Assembly: GCA_017893485.1 (NCBI GenBank)
Contig: CM030365.1
Coordinates: forward strand, 47,052,458 to 47,116,457
Reading direction: 5' to 3'
Length of the DNA stretch: 64,000 bases
Source of the DNA: Hemerocallis citrina
Taxonomy: Eukaryota; Streptophyta; Magnoliopsida; Asparagales; Asphodelaceae
Positions within the stretch are counted from its first letter, which is position 1, and each line of letters starts with the position of its first letter. Below, piece after piece: positions 1 to 12,516 of the stretch. A model generated the notes under the pieces. The model did not search any database and was not told where the DNA came from. It worked only from the letters and a program-made list of their open reading frames with translations. Both the position numbers and the translations under genes were made by a program.

Positions 1-290
1 TATTTGTGCATGAAAACTTTAATTATAATTAAATTAAATTAGTTTCATTAAATACATACTGCATATTATAACATATACATTTAATTTAAATAAAAACTAT
101 TAATAAATTGTGTTCACACACGTAGCATGCACGGGCACATGCATTGCACACCAAAATCAAACAACATGTAATAAGTTTGACCGGGTATTTGCTTGGAGAG
201 AGGGTGAGCAGAGTAAGAGAGTTAGTGGGTAGTTAATTAAGATTTGTGGGATTAGTTAAATTAACTTCTTTTAATTAATTAATTTCCCTT

Positions 291-297
291 TATAAAA
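291..297 (+). promoter_or_regulatory. Candidate LTR TATA box
   Basis: TATAAAA lies about 30 nt upstream of a purine-rich stretch. It occupies the same relative place as the TATAAATA in the LTRs of element T, so it is a likely U3 promoter element. Confidence 0.45.
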
Positions 298-1136
298 CCA
301 ACTCTACCTTTGGCTTTCATAAGAAAAGCAAAAAAAAAAAAAATGAAATTATGTTTACTATTGGTGCCGAATGCTTGCTGGGGGTTTCTTTCTCCCTTTG
401 GGCACGGATTTCGAGGAGGGACTTGGAGATTTCTCGGAGTTCATATGCGAGGGAGAAATTAAGATCTCCTAATAGGTGGGCGTTCTTGTTGCCTTCTAAT
501 TTAGTAGAATTGTGCATGCTTAACTTTATATGAGTAGTTGCTAAATTAAATTGGTATGTTGAATATAGAAGCTTTCTAGATTGCACATTATTAGTTCAAT
601 TATTGTATGATTTATGTCGATACTTGTTGTGTTCCAATTCGATTGCAAATATCCATGTTAATTAGAAGGAAAGTGGAAGTAGTAACTAGTGGGATGTAAG
701 AATAGAAATTTTCTGAATTTTCTAATTGATACATGTCAGATTGTTCATGTAGAGGTCAAAATAAAGTATTCTGTGGATGAGACTTTAAATATTATGTTTT
801 GATGAAATTGTAGGAAAGTAATCTCATTAATTTGCATTATATTGATATAAATTTTTCTGAATTTGGATGAGGAACCATAGTTTATACAAATCAAAGTATA
901 GAAGTATAAGTAAATTAGTACAATTTTGGGGAGAAAATTTCCTTATATTGTTAAAATAAAAGTTTTATAAGTTAATTCGTGCTAATACTCAGATTATTGA
1001 GGAGAATGAAATCTGGAAGTAATTCGAATTATTAATACAAAGCAATTTAGAAACCGATAATTTTTAAAAGAGATTTATAAACAGAAATCTGAAACAAAAG
1101 GATTTTCACCCCTATATGTTCAAAGATAGACCTTGG

Positions 1137-1365
1137 GCATACTGGTCTTGGCACGGCTTTTGAGTGCTATGAACAGTGTTCCTCGGTCGTGGGTTCGAGT
1201 CTTGGGAGGCTCTGTTTTTTTATATAAAATTTGATTTTTGTAGAACAAGCAGTGGAGCAGCACTTAAAGCACTGGGTGCTTTCTTTTCAATAGCTGCGAG
1301 TGGTCTACTGCTTGGGGGGGGGGGGGGTTTGCAGTTTGGCTGATAGGTCTCAGGTTCGATTTATA
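1137..1365 (+). promoter_or_regulatory. Two tRNA-like B-box motifs in LTR
   Basis: GGTTCGAGTCT at 1192-1202 is followed within about 12 nt by a T run (1213-1220). A second GGTTCGAT lies at 1353-1360. Both resemble the B box of type-2 RNA polymerase III promoters (GGTTCGANNCC). The same two-motif arrangement occurs in element T. Transcription is not shown by sequence alone. Confidence 0.35.
1314..1327 (+). repeat. Poly-G tract (14 G)
   Basis: An uninterrupted run of 14 guanines lies between the two B-box-like motifs of the LTR. It may be an expansion or a sequencing-sensitive homopolymer. Confidence 0.8.
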
Positions 1366-2041
1366 TCGATTGAAGTAGATTTTTATGTTATAAAATTTGG
1401 TAAAAATTATAATAATATTCTAAAATATTATTAAAGGTCTAGAAATAATTCCACAGCATTTTAAAGATATATTTTGTGAATTAAAGTTGACATTCACATT
1501 AAATAATGTGTTGGAGGAATTTTTTAATCCAAATCAAAAATAGAGTTTTTGCATGATTAAAGAGGATTAAAAAAGAATACAATTTAGACTCAACTCGTAA
1601 AATTCATGGATATTAATCTATTTCATTAAAATGAATAGTTTGAGTTGCTTACAAGGTTTTAATTGATTTTTAACCATCATTTGAAAGTTGAAGTTGGTCA
1701 CTTCATGTTTTATGAACAAGTAAAATGAATAAAGAGGAAATTAAGAATTAAGTTATCTATGATGAGGTTAGATGTAACCTTGTGGTCTCTGTTGAGACGG
1801 TTGTTGGTTCTAGAGTGAGCGAGGCCCAGATTACCGGCAGTTGTGATATATGGATTTTGAGAAGTAACCAGTGTGGGTTGACTTTCTCTTGAGAAGTGGT
1901 CAGTGTGCGCTAATTGTCTCAGTGTTTTGTTGATGTCTGGTGGGTAAGCTAAACTGTAGGTCTAAATAACTAAAATTTAAACTTAAGGACAAACACTAGT
2001 TGGTGACATAATGAAACAAGAGCAAACGTGAGTTATGGACT

Positions 2042-2312
2042 CCAGAATGATCCTTGGAGAGAGACATTCCCCATTATTCCTGGGCGATGGATGAAATAGG
2101 CCACAGAATGATCCACGGAGCGGGAATGATCTCTAGTATTCTGGGACGAGAGTGACACTCATGGAGCATTTATGCGAAGAGGGTTCCAGAATGACTCACG
2201 GAGTTAGACGATTCCCAATATTCCGGGACGATGGATGTAAAGGCCATAGAATGATCCACGTAGAGAGATTGTTCTCCAGTATTCGGGGGTGAGAACAATA
2301 CTCGCAGAGTGT
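2042..2312 (+). repeat. Four imperfect ~60-70 bp tandem units in LTR
   Basis: Units begin with CCAGAATGATCC, CCACAGAATGATCC, CCAGAATGACTC and CCATAGAATGATCC. Each contains a later ATTCCTGGGCGATGG-like segment. The block sits where element T has its own duplicated GC-rich block (18793-18965). Confidence 0.6.
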
Positions 2313-2849
2313 CTAAATCTTGTTGTAGTCATAGTAGTAGGTTGCATGGGGAGGGATTTAACCCTATAATATTGAGTATGTAGGTGCTTGCCCTTGAACC
2401 TACGTAGAATGAGATGTATAGAATCCGAACAAGTATGCATTAGTGTCATCGTAGTGTAAATATCTGCATTAGGCATTAAGTCATTGCATACACTGACATA
2501 TTTAGGATAGTCACATTTTCTTTTTATGCATTCAAGTTTGTGGTAGCAAGGTCAATGAGATCGCCGTTTTATAGCATTGCGTTAGTTGTATGCAACTGAC
2601 ATGCCCACAATTTTCTAGTTGCAGGACTGGACTTGACATGGACTTAAAGTCACTATGATAAGCTGTTACAAGATTGAAAGATTTTCATTATTGTATATCA
2701 TGTTGTATTCATCTAAATTCCGCTGCGTTGATGTAAAAGACAATGTTGTATAATAAAAAAGTTTTAATTTCCGTGTAAAATTGTACGAATTGAAGTGAAA
2801 GATCCTGTTGTGCTACGAATTACAGATATTTGGAATTCAGGGCATTACA

Positions 2850-2923
2850 ATCTCATCACTATATATCATTATCCCATACTGATACATACATAATCTTCCA
2901 GAATACAAAATATTACACCAATT
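2850..2923. other. Short unassigned flank between two elements
   Basis: These 74 bp separate the LTR ending at 2849 from element A. They are probably a remnant of the older sequence that A inserted into. Part of them (ACTGATACATACATAATC) resembles the flank on A's other side near 30850 (ACTGATACATAATCC). There is no coding signal. Confidence 0.4.
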
Positions 2924-5900
2924 AGTCACGCCCCTGCTTCCCAAAAATACGGAATGCAAGCAAGCGACATGGCCCAGCGAATGACTTGCGTCATTCATAG
3001 GCTGTCTTCGATTCAACTCAACAATATAAAACAGAAAGTAAAACAACCACGCATGCAATAAAAGAAGTAATCACATGAATAACAATACATGGAATTTAAG
3101 CATAAATTAACCAACAAAATATCAATCCAACATCTGGAATCAACAATAATAATATTTGGGTCAAAAACCCACAAATACAAGAATTAACAACTTTGTTCAA
3201 TTATTAAAGTTCTCTAAATTAAAAAATAATTATTAAGCGGCGCAACATAACAATTCTTTCACCATTGTTGCTCTCCTAGTCCATCAGGCAAATCTCCTTG
3301 ATTACCGGTAAGCTGTTCATCTAAAAGAGAGGAAAAATATGTCCTTAGAGCAAGTCATGGACAGCAAGTAGAGAAACAGAGAAACAATGACATTTATGGT
3401 ATAACAATGAATTCAATAAACAATAGAGTCGATGGCAATGAACAATGGCAAAATGGTAACAATGCAATGTGCAATAATGATGATTGATAACGATGACAAC
3501 AAATGATAACAATAACGGTAAACAACAACAATAGCACTGTTCAATAACGATGGCAAAATGCAATGACAATGCGATCAAGTCTTAAGTCTATTATTCATTT
3601 TTAATCCTAACTAATGCACGTACTACTACATCCCATACTACAGGTTCGATGCATACAATCAATTTCGTTTAGACTAAGGTGGTAGATTCTACAGGTCATG
3701 TACTCGTCACGATAACAATAGCAATTTCTTGCATAATAACAATAACAATAGTCGGCATAATAATCCTAAAACAATACACGATGAATTGGGATACTGTGTT
3801 CAGTAATCAAACAATAAATCGATTGCACTAGCGGACACAATATTTTGAAAAACAAAGCCCACATTCCCGAGTACAGTCACTATATTATCAACTACCCTAG
3901 TCAACCCTTAACCCTTGATTAACATTCTTTATTCAATTAACATACAACGCTAATAGGGAACAATAGGGACAGAAATATCAATGGGAAGCGATAATCCGAT
4001 TAATAAGAGACACTAGAATGATGAAAACACAACCCTAAGATCATGCAATGTACTCGATACAATCAAATACACCAAGTTAAACATTATAGATTCAATAATA
4101 TATTATTAAACGTAGAAACCCAATTTTGGACAGCAGTAGGTTGCTGTTCCAAAATCAGAATTCCCATTGCTACAGAATAGAAAATGTGGATACGTCTAGA
4201 AACTAGACTCCTGCCCGGTCCCAACGCATATTTAAAGTCCAAATTCCGACAACAGTAGCTAGGTGAATTTCAGTGTTCTTTACAGGTTATCGTTTCTGGC
4301 TGGTTATCAGTGTCAACTAGTTTCAGTTGTAACATCAGTAAATATTCATTTTAAAAATCATCAGAAGTATTTTTTATTACCCTAAGCATGTTGTCTATCA
4401 TTCTGGAAATTATCATGGTAATATTTGATCATTAGTTTACCTAATTCATCAGTTTAACATGGTATGTGCATAAATCTGAAAATACAGCGCAACAGCAAAA
4501 AGAAGGACATAACTCATGCAATATACGTTGGAATTCAAAACGTCTGGATGTTCTGGAAACAAGAAACATGGGGCTACATTTTATATTCAGGAAGTTATTG
4601 ATTTTGTTGACATTATCAAGGTCGAAATATCATGGTAATGTTCATGTTGGCAATAAACTTCAGGGTTTCAACATATTTTTCATGAATAAAATAATTAAAA
4701 TGTTATAAACGATGAATTAGGGGTTAACAATCATAAATTGCAGCAAGTTACATCTATGTGAACATGGTATTAAAATGTATAATACCCATAATCTTGCTAA
4801 TCACAATCAACTAACACACTAACATCAATCGTGTAAGCAATCAATACTAGTATGCAATCTACAATAGTTGCACAATGTCATGACTTGAAATATAATAGTA
4901 ATCCCTATTCCTATATTCAATAATTAACTACATGTATGCATGCAAGATCTATACATTGGTGGCAACAGACGGCACGAAGTCAAGACTACTACTTAGATTC
5001 GCTCGTGTAAATTCGTAGTATCCCAACGATAGATAACAATAACAATATACGATAATAAATAGGGATCTACATGCAGGATTCAATAAATAGTCTCGAACAC
5101 GATACAATACAATTCGAGAGTGAGATGACTTGCCTTTAGGACGACGTTAGATCCGATATAGGGAATAACAGGATTAGGATCCCGGGGACAACCCAAAAAA
5201 CATGCGAGCTACATGCAAAACAGCAACACAGTAACACCCATACAGCGGATCAGTAAGCACACACGGATCCCAAAGCAAAATAGCAAACTCTAACTTCCTT
5301 CACACAAATAGCAAACAGCAAGAGCAGATTCCCTCTACTCAACACACCAGCAAGCACCAAGGCACCCACTGTGCTGCTTCCTTGACTTCGACAGAGAAAG
5401 AAAGAGGGCAGGAGAGGGGATGGCGACCATGACGGTCAGGGGCACAACAGCGGCGACCACGGCAGAGGCAACGACGAGGTTAACAGCGAAAAGAGTGGAA
5501 GGCGATGGCGATGACGGTAATGGGTGCGGTGAAGTTGGGTTTGAGCGGAGTTGAAGATGATGGGTTGTTGGAGACGAGGACGGAGATGAGAGGATGAAGG
5601 GGGTCAGGAGAAGGGATCGGAGCAGCTAAGGGGCTCGGCGGATGGATAAACAGGGAGAGAGAGCGGGAAGGGATGAACAGTAATCAGGGGTAGAGGGTGA
5701 ACAGTACGGGGGTTAGGGTTTGCACAGTACTGGAGTTTTTTTGGGAGAAGATGAAGGGTTTGGCTGTATAAAGAAGAGAGAGAGAGAGAGAGATACGAGG
5801 AGTTGGGATCGTGAGGAGTAAATATCTGGGGGTTTTTGTTAGTGGAGATATGGCGTAGTTTTAGGTTAGTGGGTTTGGGTACAAGATCCAATAGGAGGTG

Positions 5901-6167
5901 GGTATAGGGTTTGGTACAATATGGGTCAAATAGGAGGACAATTCTCAACCCAACAAGACAAAAGACAATTTGATGAAATTAAATTTGAATTAGGAAAAGG
6001 AGAAGTAAGATTCAAATAATCAAACTGAGATTAAGGATAAACATGAATAATATTAGAATTGATATTATTCGATACAATAATGAAACAAAATGAAATTTTA
6101 TAGGATTACAAAAGAGATTACAATGAAGATCAACAATAAAAGGGGAAAAATGAAAATGGGAGTTACA
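2924..6167 (-). repeat. Element A 3' LTR
   Basis: About 3.24 kb. It starts at a degraded terminus (AGTCACGCCCC where TGTCACGCCCC is expected) and ends with GGAGTTACA beside the polypurine tract. Nearly all of it aligns with 12687-13158 joined to 28014-30799. It holds a (GA)n run at 5774-5792. The 114-residue minus ORF at 5604-5948 is LTR sequence, with a related ORF in the other copy at 30102-30579, and is not a gene. Confidence 0.85.
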
Positions 6168-6168
6168 A

Positions 6169-6183
6169 TCCTACCCACCTTAC
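6169..6183 (-). other. Element A polypurine tract
   Basis: Read on the minus strand this is GTAAGGTGGGTAGG, directly before the 3' LTR. The same tract precedes the LTRs of elements C and D, each after a GAGGACGAAATT motif. Confidence 0.7.
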
Positions 6184-9100
6184 AATAAAATTTCGTCCTC
6201 AAAATTTATTCAAGTGAAGATAAGATAACCCCGAAGAAAAAGAAGAAGAATCACACAAAAAGGTGGGGAAACTTCTTGTGGATCTCATCCTCAAGCTCCC
6301 AAGTTGACTCACCCGGTGAGTGAGGATTCCAAGCAACTCGAACCAACTTGATGACCTTATTCTTCAAAATCTTCTCCCGTCGGTCCAAGACCGAAACCGG
6401 ACGGATCTCACAGGACAAATCTGGCCGAACAAAAAATTCAGAGTAGTCGATGACATGAATATCATCCCTGACATACTTCCTAAGTTGGGAGACATGAAAG
6501 ACATCATGCACTCCAGATAGAGCCGGTGGCAATGCGAGTCTATAGGCCACCTTGCCTACTCGCTCCACAACATCGAACGGCCCAATGAATCTAGGGCTTA
6601 GCTTACCCCCGCCTCCAAACTGGATAACTCCCTTCCATGGTGATTCCTTGAGGAACACATGATCACCCACTTCAAACTCTAATGGTCTCCTATGAACATC
6701 TGCCCATTTTCTCTGTCTGTCCTGAGTTGCCTGTAGGTGCTTCCTGATCTGGGACACTGAATCAATAGTCTTTGTGATCAGCTCAGGCCCCAACAACTTC
6801 CTCTCACTAATGTCATCCCAGCACACTGGCAATCTACACTTTTGACCATGCAAGGCTTCAAACGGAGCAGCCTTAAAACTTTCTTGGTAGCTATTATTGT
6901 ACAAGAACTCCACCAAGTGTAGATGATCCTCCCAAGATCCTCCAAACTGCAGAACATAGGACCTCAACATATATTCCAATGTCTGAATGGTCCTCTCCGA
7001 TTGCCCATTTGTCTGCGGATGGAACGCAATACCATAGTTCAGCTTACTCCCAAGACTTCCTTGAAGACTCTCTCAGAACTGCGATCGGAATCTAGTGTCT
7101 TTGTCTGATACAATGCTGACAGAGACCCCGTGCAATCTGACAATCTCCTGCCTGTACTTCTCTACGAGGCTCTCCATAGACTGGCCCACTCTGAAGGAAA
7201 TAAAGTGAGCACTCTTCGTCAAGCGTTCCACAATTACCCAGATGACATTGTGACCCTTGGGACTTCTTGGCAAGGCAGTCTCAAAGTCCATGGTAATGTT
7301 CTCTCATTTCCACTCCGGAATAGGAAGAGGTTGAAGAAGCCCAGCAGTCCTCTGATGTTCTGCCTTCATATGCTGGCAGATCAAACACTGCGACACATAC
7401 CTCACCACGGCTTTCTTCTTACCATGCCACCAAAAGTGCAATTTCATATCCCGATACATCTTTGTACCACCGGGATGGATAGAATACGGCGAACGGTGAG
7501 CTTCTTTAAGCAACTTCTGTCTGACCTCCCCCTTCGAAACACAAAGACGGGTCCCAAAGCGGAGAGATCCATCCTCATGAATAACCATGTCAGTTCTCGA
7601 ACCTGCTTCAACTTCAGCTCGAAACTCCTGTAACTGCTCATCACCTGACTGTGCTTCTTTAATCTGATCCACCAACGACGAATGCAGCTGAAGCATCATA
7701 CAGCTCTGCTCGGTACCAGGAAAAATCACTTCCAACTCCAATCTTCTCATCTCTTCGAAAAGCTCCTTCTGCTTAGTAAAAACCATGGCAAATGGTCTTC
7801 TGCTCAGAGCATCAGGTACTAAGTTGACCTTACCCAGATGGTGCTGCAAATTAACATCGAAATCTGCCATTAGTTCCAGCCATCGTCTCTGCCTCATATT
7901 CAGCTCCTTCTGAGTAAACACGTACTTGAGACTCTTGTAGTCAGTGAAAATCTCCACTCGGTTTCCAAGTAGGTAGTGTCTCCAAATCTTCAGGGCAAAA
8001 ATCACAACAGCAAGCTCCAAGTCATGTGTAGGATAGTTCTTCTCATGCGGCTTCAATTGCCTAGAAGCATAAGCGACAACCTTGCCTCGTTGCATCAGAA
8101 CTGCACCCAAACCTCTGCCTGAGGCATCACAATGAATTACGAAACCTCCTGATCCATCCGGTATCGTCAACATAGGTGCTGATGTCAACCGATCTTTTGG
8201 TTCAGCGAAGGCTTCATTACAGGATGCATCCCACACAAATTTCTATTCCTTCCCAGTCAACTTGGTCAACGACCCGGCAATCTTTGAAAAATCCCGAACG
8301 AACTTCCTGTAGTAACCTGCTAGCCCAAGGAAACTACGAACTTCAGATACAAATTTCGGCGTCGGCCAATCCTTAACTGCAGAGATTTTCGACGGATCGA
8401 CAGAAACTCCATCGCCAGAAATAATATGCCCAAGAAGGCAACATGGTCCAACCAAAACTCGCACTTGCTAAGTTTCCCATACAGCTGATATTCTCTCAAC
8501 ATCTGCAAGACAATCTGCAAGTGCTCAACATGCTCATCACGACTCCGAGAATAGAAGAGGATATCATCAATGAACGCTACAATGAACTTATCCAGGAAGG
8601 GATAGAAGACTCGATTCATCAAGCTCGGGAACACGGCTGGAGCATTCGTAACCCCGAAAGGCATCACCAAGAACTCATAGTGACCATATCGAGTGCAAAA
8701 GGCAGTCTTCTGTACGTCTTCAGCTTTCCCCTTGACCTGATGGTACCCAGAACGAAGGTCCAGCTTCGAAAAACACAGAAGAACCACCCAATTGGTCGAA
8801 CAAGTCATCGATTCTCGGCAACGGGTACCGGTTCTTCACTGTGACATTGTTCAACTTGCGGTAGTCGATGCACAACCTGCGACTACCATCCTTCTTGTTG
8901 ACAAACAGCACAGGGGCTCCCCAAGGCGAGACACTCGGCCTGATAAAATCCTTATTCAGCAACTCCTGAATCTGCTCCTTCAACTCCGCCAACTCAACTG
9001 GCGCCATCCAGTACGGGCACTTAGAAATAGGAGCTGTACCCAGGCTGGACATCAGTCCCGAACACGACTTCTCGATCTGGCACCAGCCCTGGCAAATCAT

Positions 9101-9457
9101 CTGGAAACACATTAAGAAACTCTCGCACAATCAAAGGTGCGACAACACCAACAGCATCCACTTCCTGCATTACTCTAGTTTCAAGACTCGCCGACTTCTC
9201 AACACGGCCAAGCGGCATTTCACCAGCATGGAATTCAAATTCTTGACGGTCTGGTACTTGGAACACCACCTTCTTCTTATGATAGTCAATCATAGCATGA
9301 GTAATACCGAGCCAGTCCATGCCCAAGATCACATCAAAATCCGAATTGTTGATGACAATAAGGTCGGCTACAAAATCAACTCCTCTAATAACCAAAGGGC
9401 TCTGCTCATAGATCTGAGAGCACAGAATGGTACCTCCACCTGTAGTGATGTTCCATA

Positions 9458-11012
9458 TGAAGGGTTTCGAGCACATAAACGCAGCGGAATAAGCATGAAA
9501 AATAAATAAAAATCGAAACCCTCCGTAGGATCCATGCGAAAACACAAGATTTAATTCGGAGATTAAGAATAAATACCTTAAGAAGCTTTAACAATTTAAT
9601 AAGGGAGAATTAAAGAGGTCCAAGCTTCTTGAATCACCACGCATCCCGCTCTCGCAATCTACACTCTACCGGTATCCACACGAACGCTTGATCTTTGAAG
9701 GAGCGATGTACTAGCATCCGAAAACCAACTTCTCTCTATCTCCATCTTCATCTCTCAAACGGCTAGGGTTTTTCTCTTGAACCTCTAACCCTAATTTTGA
9801 GAGTTTAAGATGTTTATATAGAGAGAAAAATCTATTTTCTAAAGCCCAATCCCATTGGGCTTTTACTAAAATTAGAATTCTTAATTAAATAATTAATTAA
9901 GTCAAACTTAATTAATATTCTAATATAATTCTAATTCTAATAATTAGTAAATTTGAAATTCTATTTAATTAATTAATTAAGTCTCACTTAATTAATATTA
10001 TAAATAAAATCGAATTACTATTTAATTTAAATTCATAATTTAAATTAAATCTCCTTCAAGCGTTCTTGTGTGTGACCCTGTAGGTTATTATTACGTTGGC
10101 AATAATTTTATTATTCAATAAAATTATAAACAATGAGCGGCATCTAGTAATACATCATTGCTACCCAAGTAATAATAATAAATCGGTGATTCGATTAAAC
10201 CTTTCGTGACTAATGTTCCATGTAATATAATCCTTTTAACCTTGATATTATAGATTAAACTTGAGGCATGGTTTGTGTCATCCTCTTCATAATTTAATCT
10301 TTATTTTCTTGATCGATGAGTAGACTATTCAAACAAATCAATATTTGAGCATAGCCATGCATTTCATAGTCTCACTCAAACAAGAGGCCAATAATATCAC
10401 TCCTATAAATAGGAGGGTTAAATCCCATCTAGATCATTCATATCTCTCACATGATTCATAATATACCCAACAACCATCTTTATCATTACCCGGTTAAAGA
10501 TAACTTTTGATGAAATCAAAGTATATTAATTCTCATGTAGAACTATAATGATTTCAGGTCTAAGGATCATTACACCATTATCACTGTGAGATTTCTTATG
10601 ACACTATTTATAATCTTCCATGTAGAATCTCACGGTGGGTCAGTCCAGTACACTGTACTCTTACATGTACCTATGCATTGACTTTAGCATCTCTATACTA
10701 ATGACCAATGAGATATGGTCATCAGTCAATCAACATACTAGTCTTGATGTATTATTATTGTCCTTATAATAATAATACTCGACTAGGGACATTTAAGAAT
10801 ATGATACTCTTAACATATATAATCTCATGTTCAAATCTCATATTTGAATCTATATAATTTGTATCATATTCTAAGGACATTTATTATGCTAACATTTATA
10901 ACGCAGTAAATAAAGACATAATAAACTTATATTTTAATAATCACTAAAACATGATGACATAATAGCGTTTCTAAAACTCTAATGTATTGTCTCTAGGGCA
11001 CCTACACTAACT
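9458..11012 (-). mobile_element. Element J: Ty1/copia solo LTR
   Basis: It interrupts the protease of element A. Read on the minus strand it begins GTTAGTGTAGGTGCCC and ends in CCCTTCA. The host sequence CCATA is duplicated at 9453-9457 and 11013-11017. The last plus-strand base is T where A is expected. Its middle aligns with element H: both share a GAGTGAGACTATGAAATGCATGG-type segment. The length of 1555 bp and the absence of coding sequence make it a solo LTR left by recombination. Confidence 0.85.
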
Positions 11013-11137
11013 CCATATTGCTGACATCTCACTACATACCAAACTGTGGAAGTCGACGAAGCGGGAGGAAACAAAAGAATGAGTTGCCCCGGAATCAAAG
11101 AGGACATGGGCGGGAAAGGAGTGAACTAGAATAATGC

Positions 11138-11280
11138 CTGGCAAGAATTCAAAGATGAAAACACAACATGTAGAAGGCAAAATGGAAGAACAGATATGGA
11201 TGAAAGAATTACATGATAGAGCAATAGAATAAAATAATAAGATAACAAGAAGATAAAATAAAACACAACTACAGATATAC
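11138..11280 (-). other. Candidate intron at gag/protease junction of element A
   Basis: The donor is GCAG|GTATAT and the acceptor TTGCCAG|GCATT, on the minus strand, 143 nt. Removing it joins the gag C-terminus (GVVAG) in phase 1 to IILVHSFPAHVLFDSG, the usual protease start. The intervening DNA is T-rich. Element C has a matching segment at 58006-58168. Confidence 0.65.
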
Positions 11281-12513
11281 CTGCAACAACTCCCAAAGCG
11301 GTCTCAGCATCCTCAGTAGTCAGGTTGTAGGCCTGATCACGACCTCTAGAAGGACCTCCCTGAGGAGTTGCTCTCCTCTTATCGAAAGCCTGCCTCTGAG
11401 GTGGGAGTGGTGGTCCGCCCTGACCACGGGCAAGCGCTCCCTACAGAGCGGAACCTCTAGCCGGTGCAAGGGCCATGGACCTTAGGCAATCAAGAACCAT
11501 GTGGTCGCTACTACCACACAGATGGCACTGGCAATTTGCCATCCTGCAGTTCTCGTGCGAGTGTCCAGTCCTGTGATAGTGCACATAGACCGGGTTCGTC
11601 CTCTGAGCAGCAGGTGGATACGATAGTGCCCTGGCAGGACGGGTTGGAACTAGCCTCCTAATAGGCCCTCCAAACGTCCTAGCGGTGACAGGATGCAGAA
11701 CGTACCGCTGAATGGCGCGCTTCCACCTACTAGTCTGCTCCTGGTTTTTGGAAGCCTCTAAGATGTCAGCATAGGATCAGAGTCGCAAGGCAGCCAGGAG
11801 ATCCTGGATCTCAATGTCCAAGCCCAACAAGAAACGGCGGCCCTTATCTTCATCATTCGCCACCATGGAAGTGGCGAAGCGACTCAGTCTACGGTCCGAC
11901 TCCCCTGGTTCAAGATAGTGTTTTAGTTAAACATTGATATATCATGAAATAACAACGAAAATTGCATAATAAACACTATCTGATGAACCTGAGTAAGCGT
12001 GACAAATTGCCGCTCTATTTTATTTCTGGTGACATCGGGAAAGAACTTCGTGAGAAAGCTCTCTCTGAAGATGGCACAGGCGATGGGGAGCCCTAGCCGT
12101 TCCATCTCAGCTCGCCACCAGATGTGAGCGAGGTCAACAAGCTGGATGCTCACGACATCCACGCGATCAACAATTGCTATCTGTGTGGCGATTAATAGTT
12201 GTTCAGTCCTGATAAGCCATTACTCGGCTTCCAGCGGACCTTCAGTATCCGAGAATTTGTCTGGCTGTAGCCTCATGAAGTCTGCTACTTTGCCAGGTCT
12301 CGGTGGCGACACCCCGGGTGCAGGTACAACAGGCTCCCTGTTGGCAGCTCCCAAAGCCACCCTCATCAATTCACTATGCTCCCGCTGCATCAGCATCATC
12401 TGTTGCGTCAGCAGCTCATTCTGCGTATGCTGCATTCGCATCACTTGAGCAATAGTGGGCTCTTCCGGCTGATCATCCCTAGCTCGGGAGGACGAAGAAC
12501 CCTTTCTAGCCAT
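11281..12513 (-). pseudogene. gag: Element A gag, broken
   Basis: This is the capsid/nucleocapsid gene of element A. The start at 12513 (MARKGSSSSRARD) is chosen because C's gag starts at the same place and both follow a splice-acceptor-like stretch. The capsid core follows (IQLVDLAHIWWRAE, then FLTKFFPDV). TAA at 12220-12222 replaces an expected Gln. At 11905-11988 the frame is interrupted by a GT-AG segment exactly where C is interrupted. The next exon has a small deletion near 11885. A good CX2CX4HX4C zinc knuckle lies at 11486-11527. The C-terminus (QAYNLTTEDAETALGVVAG) leads to a second GT-AG segment before protease. Confidence 0.8.
11905..11988 (-). other. Candidate mid-gag intron of element A
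   Basis: 84 nt, donor ACTCAG|GTTCAT and acceptor GAACCAG|GGGAGT on the minus strand. Splicing joins FVTLTQ to GSRTVD, the contiguous gag order. Element C has a 79-nt segment at the same phase-0 site. Confidence 0.7.
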
Positions 12514-12516
12514 GGC

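Larger units (their letters stand above)
1..2849 (+). mobile_element. Ty3/gypsy LTR, 3' part (left end outside window)
   Basis: This is a plus-strand LTR cut by the window start. It ends at 2849 with an LTR terminus (GGCATTACA). Blocks along it match the LTRs of element T in order: the cytosine-rich start, a TATA box, two tRNA-like B-box motifs, a GC-rich tandem-repeat block, a block around 2350-2455 (T: 19057-19150), and the CTGACATGCCCACA block near 2596 (T: CTGACGTACCCACA near 19331). It is clearly diverged from T, so it is an older related family. Whether it is a solo LTR or the 3' LTR of a larger element cannot be decided here. Small ORFs in it look like chance. Confidence 0.75.
6251..11280 (-). 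pseudogene. pol: Element A pol (protease, RT, RNase H, integrase, chromodomain), broken
   Basis: This is the decayed polyprotein of a chromovirus. The protease active site reads DSGATHSFVS (DSG at 11088-11096). It is separated by the copia LTR from the protease C-terminus (DVILGMDWLG, near 9320). RT follows (9130-8320) with the catalytic FIDDIL motif but two frameshifts. RNase H and the integrase HHCC finger form a long open stretch at 8236-7304. The integrase core is broken by TGA at 7304-7306 and at 7073-7075, each replacing an expected Trp. The last open part (6979-6251) holds the integrase C-terminus and a chromodomain (RREKILKNKVIKLVRVAW). The protease start appears to be joined to gag across an intron at 11138-11280. 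It is not functional as it stands. Confidence 0.85.

Noticed and set aside
5604..5948. 114-codon minus-strand ORF
   Set aside because: It lies in the LTR of element A, and a related but altered ORF lies in the other LTR copy (30102-30579). No domain, and the frame is not conserved.
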